Of a DNA stretch of 64,000 nucleotides, positions 61,395-64,000 are shown piece after piece. The DNA comes from Bradyrhizobium sp. BR13661. GTDB taxonomy: Bacteria; Pseudomonadota; Alphaproteobacteria; Rhizobiales; Xanthobacteraceae. Every line of letters starts with the position of its first letter. Within the stretch, counting starts at the first letter, position 1. A program made the position numbers and the translations under genes. The notes below the pieces were generated by a model, which saw only the letters and a list, made by a program, of their open reading frames with translations, was not told the DNA's origin and did no database searches. Location: contig NZ_JARXWB010000020.1 in assembly GCF_029892425.1 (NCBI RefSeq), positions 82,935-146,934 of the forward strand, written 5' to 3'.

Positions 61395-62110
61395 CTTGGC
61401 AGATCCCGCCATGTGCAGCGCGGGAAAATCTGACGCCGCGGACGCCGAGGCGATTTGCGAAGCGGCGAGTTGGACGAGTCGATCAAGAGTCCTGAGCAGC
61501 AGAGCGCGCGGATGCTGACACACGTGCAGCCAGTTCATCGGCAGGCGTACCCAGCTCGCCAATTCGATCCGCGGCTACGCCGCGGAATTTGGCTTTACCG
61601 CGCCCAAGGGGCTTTCGCGGCTTTCATCAATTTATGATCGATATTCGGGCCGATGAGACAGTCGACTTGGCGCTGGAGCTCGTGGAAGCGTTGGCGGCAG
61701 AGCTGGCGCGCGATGACCAGATCGCTAAGCTCGACAAGAAGCTCATGCACCTCCACCGGAGTAGCGAGATGAGCCGACGACTGGCGGCCATTCCGGGAAT
61801 TGGTCCGATTGACGCGACGCTGCTGTTAATCAAGGTCCTGGATGCAGGTGGGATCAAGTCGGCAAGGAACTTGGCTGCTTGGCTTGGCCTGACACCAAAG
61901 AACCATTCAACGGCCGGAAAGAACCGGCTCGGCGTGATTACGCGCGCCGGCAACGGCATGTTGAGAACCGTTTTGGTCGCTGGCGCGACGGCTGTGATCG
62001 CAGATGTGCGGCGACGCGAGAGTCGCTCCTGACCCTGGCTGAAAGACATTATCGTTCGCAAGCCGCCGAAGCTGGTTGCCATAGCGTTGGCAGATAAGCT
62101 GGCGCGGATC
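61395..62110 (+). mobile_element. IS110-family transposase remnant
   Basis: DEDD-type transposase pieces in changing frames. KSDAADAEAICEAA near 61420-61460 is the IS110 N-terminal motif, followed by VKSPEQQSARML-like and AEFGFTAPKG segments. The longest open piece (61589-62032) contains RRLAAIPGIGPIDATLLLIK, ARNLAAWLGLTPKNHSTAGK, RLGVITRAGNGMLRTVLVAG, the Transposase_20 domain. A TGA at 62030-62032 interrupts it, and the same frame continues WLKDIIVRKPPKLVAIALAD, the usual C-terminal tail. Dead copy. Its right end abuts a molybdopterin oxidoreductase fragment on the other strand. Confidence 0.85.
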
Positions 62111-62345
62111 GCGACCCACAGCCTGGATCCGCATCGTCGCGGGGCGGGGTTCGCTTTAAGGGTATGGTCAGCCGGCGCGAGCTGCCGACGATTTCCGGCG
62201 CCGCACGCCCTTCGGCGCAAAAAGCACCGCCAATCGGGTGGTCCTCTAATACCTCCACGCCGACCAGGCGCCCGTCTTCGACCACGCTTACAGCGCCGCA
62301 GCGCGTGCAGCTGAGAGTGTAATAGCCGGCTACACGCTGTTTCAC
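62108..62345 (-). pseudogene. Molybdopterin oxidoreductase, N-terminal stub
   Basis: From the ATG at 62345 the minus strand reads YYTLSCTRCGAVSVVEDGRL, VGVEVLEDHPIGGAFCAEGR, AAPEIVGSSRRLTIPLKR and DADPG, then in a shifted frame LWVAI. This is the Fe-S N-terminus of the DMSO-reductase-family oxidoreductases, normally YCTLCxxRCG...G.LCAKGRA.PE...S..RL..PL.R. Two of the expected Cys ligands appear replaced (Y and S), though C16, C19 and C43 remain. Only about 79 residues of an approximately 700-residue enzyme are left before the IS110 remnant. It is divergent from the GntR gene at 62408. Confidence 0.7.
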
Positions 62346-62407
62346 CGTCGACTTAAGTGCGTTACACGTTTAGGTCATACCACTGCAAGTTCCGTCAAGG
62401 CTAAGTA

Positions 62408-63133
62408 ATGATCAGCAACGAATCGAAAGCTTGCCGGCGAGGCCGCCAAGACCCCATGGACCAGAATTTGCGAGAACAGGTGCTGCAACGGGTGCGCGCC
62501 GAGATCATTTCCGGGCAGAGCCTTCCTGGCACCATGTATTCCGTGCCTAGCCTCGCGGCAAGCCTTTGCGTCTCTTCGACGCCGGTGCGAGAAGCACTCC
62601 TCGAGCTCAGCTTTGGAGGCTTGGTCGAGCCCATGCGAAACCGCGGTTTTAAGGTTGTCGAACCGACATTGCCCGAGCTGCGAAATCTTTTCGATATGCG
62701 TGAAGTGCTCGAACTGCACGCCGCTGTGCTGGTTGCGACCAATCCGCCGCGAGACCTTCCGGTCGTGCGCGGTTTGGCCGATCAGATCGCCAAAGCCGTC
62801 GAGATCGATGACGTTCAGCTCTATCTGGAAGCCGACCGAAACTATCACCGCGAGCTCGTGGCAGCTGCAGGCAACGATCTGTTGACGGACCTAGTGATGG
62901 GCCTACGCGACAAGATTCGACACTATGGCATCAGCTCGCGCGCCGGCTTGGAGCGGCAGCAGGCTTCGGTGCAGGAGCACTATCGGCTTATCGAACTCGC
63001 GCTCGCTGGCGAGACTACAGCCATGCCGAGCTTGCTGCGTAGCCATATCCGCTCGTGGGAGCCGATCTTCGTCGACACATTGATGCGCTCGAGAGAGCAA
63101 GTGCGTGAGCCGTTGAAACAAGCGAGAGCTTGA
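62408..63133 (+). CDS. GntR-family regulator with FCD domain (unrelated to the four clustered paralogs)
   Basis: GntR/FadR-type regulator, 241 aa from the ATG at 62408; an internal ATG at 62456 (MDQNLREQVL) is a plausible alternative. The HTH is LREQVLQRVRAEIISGQSLPGTMYSVPSLAASLCVSSTPVREALLELSFGGLVEPMRNRGFKV (about 20-82), the FCD domain has LFDMREVLELHAAVLVA, RNYHRELVAAAGNDLL and EHYRLIELALAG. It is less related to the 26-31 kb set, whose HTH has VSRTTIRQVIARL. Its divergent neighbour was the molybdopterin oxidoreductase, now a stub, so the regulator may have lost its target. Confidence 0.93.
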   Translation: MISNESKACRRGRQDPMDQNLREQVLQRVRAEIISGQSLPGTMYSVPSLAASLCVSSTPVREALLELSFGGLVEPMRNRGFKVVEPTLPELRNLFDMREVLELHAAVLVATNPPRDLPVVRGLADQIAKAVEIDDVQLYLEADRNYHRELVAAAGNDLLTDLVMGLRDKIRHYGISSRAGLERQQASVQEHYRLIELALAGETTAMPSLLRSHIRSWEPIFVDTLMRSREQVREPLKQARA

Positions 63134-64000
63134 CTGATTTGCAGCGCTGTGGCTTTCGCGGCCAGCGAGACGCGGAGAATGAGGTCTGTGCGTCAAATTT
63201 CATTGCGAGCACTTTAGGTTCGTTGTTGTATCCTCGCGGACCGCTCAACCCTTGCACCGTCGCCTCACTAATCAGGGCGCATACTGCTAAGCCATGGGCC
63301 TAGAGGTAGCAAGATTAAGATACGCTCGCTCCGGGGTTGTGGCGCTATGCGATCGACCGCATCGTGATGATCCTGATGAATTCCGAGAGGTTTTCTAAAG
63401 TCCATCCTGTTCACGATGCCTAGTTCCGACAAGGCAGCCCGGTCTCGTAGCGTCTACCCTACGGCCCGGGCTGTTGGCTTCGCTGAAATCCGGCTGACGC
63501 CGGGCTTTCACCCTGACGGGCTTCTATCCCTGACGCGGAGCAAGTGATCTCCGCTGGCGCCACGATGGGGAGGTACCGAGCCGCTGTGTTCCATCTCACC
63601 AAAATTTCGGGTCCAGAACCCGGCCGATGTGCGCTTTGCCTTGAACCCGGTCAGAGATCCAGCAGAGGTATCGGCCCGCTGCTTAGGGGCGGAAAAGTGC
63701 TTGCCGCCGGACGCCTTGCTGGCGCTTTCCGATCCATTGGAAGAGCGGATTGTACCAACGAAATTCTACTCTCCACGAGGAAGGCCGGTCACGACGTGCG
63801 CGAGATTCGCAGCTGACAATCCCAGTGCAGGAGTCAAGACCGCAGTACCAATTGCGACAAATGCGCCTGATACGAAGCTTGGACCCCGCGATTCGCATAA
63901 TCTTCATTATGGAATTTCCATGCGGTTTGATTTCTGTAGCTTTTTTGGTCCAAGCGGCTGATTAGACCTCGGCAAATGTTCCTGTTGAAACGCGGTTTGG
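63134..64000. other. Right-end region without recognisable genes
   Basis: About 870 bp. Frames such as the one at 63629-63961 have no recognisable domain and no good ribosome-binding site. A strong hairpin is listed at 63435-63473. Nothing else identified; it may be decayed DNA. Confidence 0.35.
63435..63473. terminator. Two-step hairpin downstream of the GntR gene
   Basis: CAGCCCGG (63435-63442) pairs perfectly with CCGGGCTG (63466-63473), and inside CGTAG (63446-63450) pairs with CTACG (63459-63463). No T-run follows directly. It lies about 300 nt after the GntR stop; it could be a terminator, or part of a dispersed palindromic element. Confidence 0.4.

Noticed and set aside
63544..63965. 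Three overlapping frames near the right end
   Set aside because: No recognisable domain, no good start signals, and each conflicts with the others; not reported as genes.
1..64000. tRNA, rRNA, CRISPR array, phage genes or replication origin
   Set aside because: I looked for cloverleaf ends, regularly spaced repeats, and integrase or replication genes and saw none. A tRNAscan or CRISPR search could still reveal something missed by eye.

Overview
The window looks like an accessory catabolic island of an alphaproteobacterium of the Bradyrhizobium / Rhodopseudomonas / Afipia type. This is inferred from gene content and protein style: many ABC and TRAP solute transporters, LysR and GntR-FCD regulators, Rieske oxygenases and decayed IS66/IS110 copies. 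There are no rRNA or tRNA genes, CRISPR arrays or phage modules. Almost every intact block is a transporter, a few oxidoreductases and a local regulator, and the blocks are separated by 0.3-1.4 kb of decayed or non-coding DNA.

Layout. (1) 1-4.35 kb: class III aminotransferase (minus, cut by the window edge), divergent from a glutamine-synthetase-like ligase and an aldehyde dehydrogenase; this resembles part of a gamma-glutamyl amine/polyamine pathway. (2) 5.7-8.8 kb: LysR regulator, PxpA-type (LamB/YcsF) protein, strong hairpin, Tat-exported TRAP binding protein without membrane subunits. (3) 9.1-11.2 kb: GNAT acetyltransferase, a wrecked diaminopropionate ammonia-lyase, an orphan palindrome and a small ORF. 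(4) 11.6-17.85 kb: glyoxylate-to-pyruvate operon gcl-hyi-glxR-glycerate kinase-pyruvate kinase, the last gene frameshifted near its end. (5) 18.3-19.2 kb: LysR regulator. (6) 19.7-27.7 kb: TorT-like binding protein, RbsA-type ATPase, two RbsC-type permeases, StyA-like FAD monooxygenase, StyB-like flavin reductase, GntR regulator and a stand-alone FAD synthetase domain. (7) 27.9-31.1 kb: three more GntR-FCD regulators closely related to the first. (8) 31.9-40.4 kb: Dpp/Opp-type importer, NAD-dependent epimerase, SDR and dihydropyrimidinase/hydantoinase, followed by a chemoreceptor (41.1-43.1 kb). (9) 43.2-46.9 kb: membrane protein, frameshifted MFS transporter, ScfR/RamB-type XRE regulator. (10) 46.95-48.67 kb: five unrelated gene fragments side by side. 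(11) 48.8-59.2 kb: LysR divergent from a nine-gene operon with two Rieske oxygenases, one VanB-type reductase and a Liv-type importer with two tandem binding proteins. (12) 59.4-62.35 kb: decayed IS66 and IS110, the latter against the N-terminal stub of a molybdopterin oxidoreductase; then a fifth GntR regulator and an empty right end.

The most interesting part is 19.6-41.1 kb. Four paralogous GntR-FCD regulators sit between a flavin-monooxygenase/ABC/FAD-synthetase operon and a peptide-type ABC/hydantoinase operon. Related palindromic or repeated AT-rich motifs lie upstream of the first operon, of the second operon, of the chemoreceptor and in the GntR intergenic region. This is consistent with one locally wired sensing, uptake and oxidation system whose substrate cannot be named from sequence. 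All functions below rest on motif recognition by eye; no database search was run.
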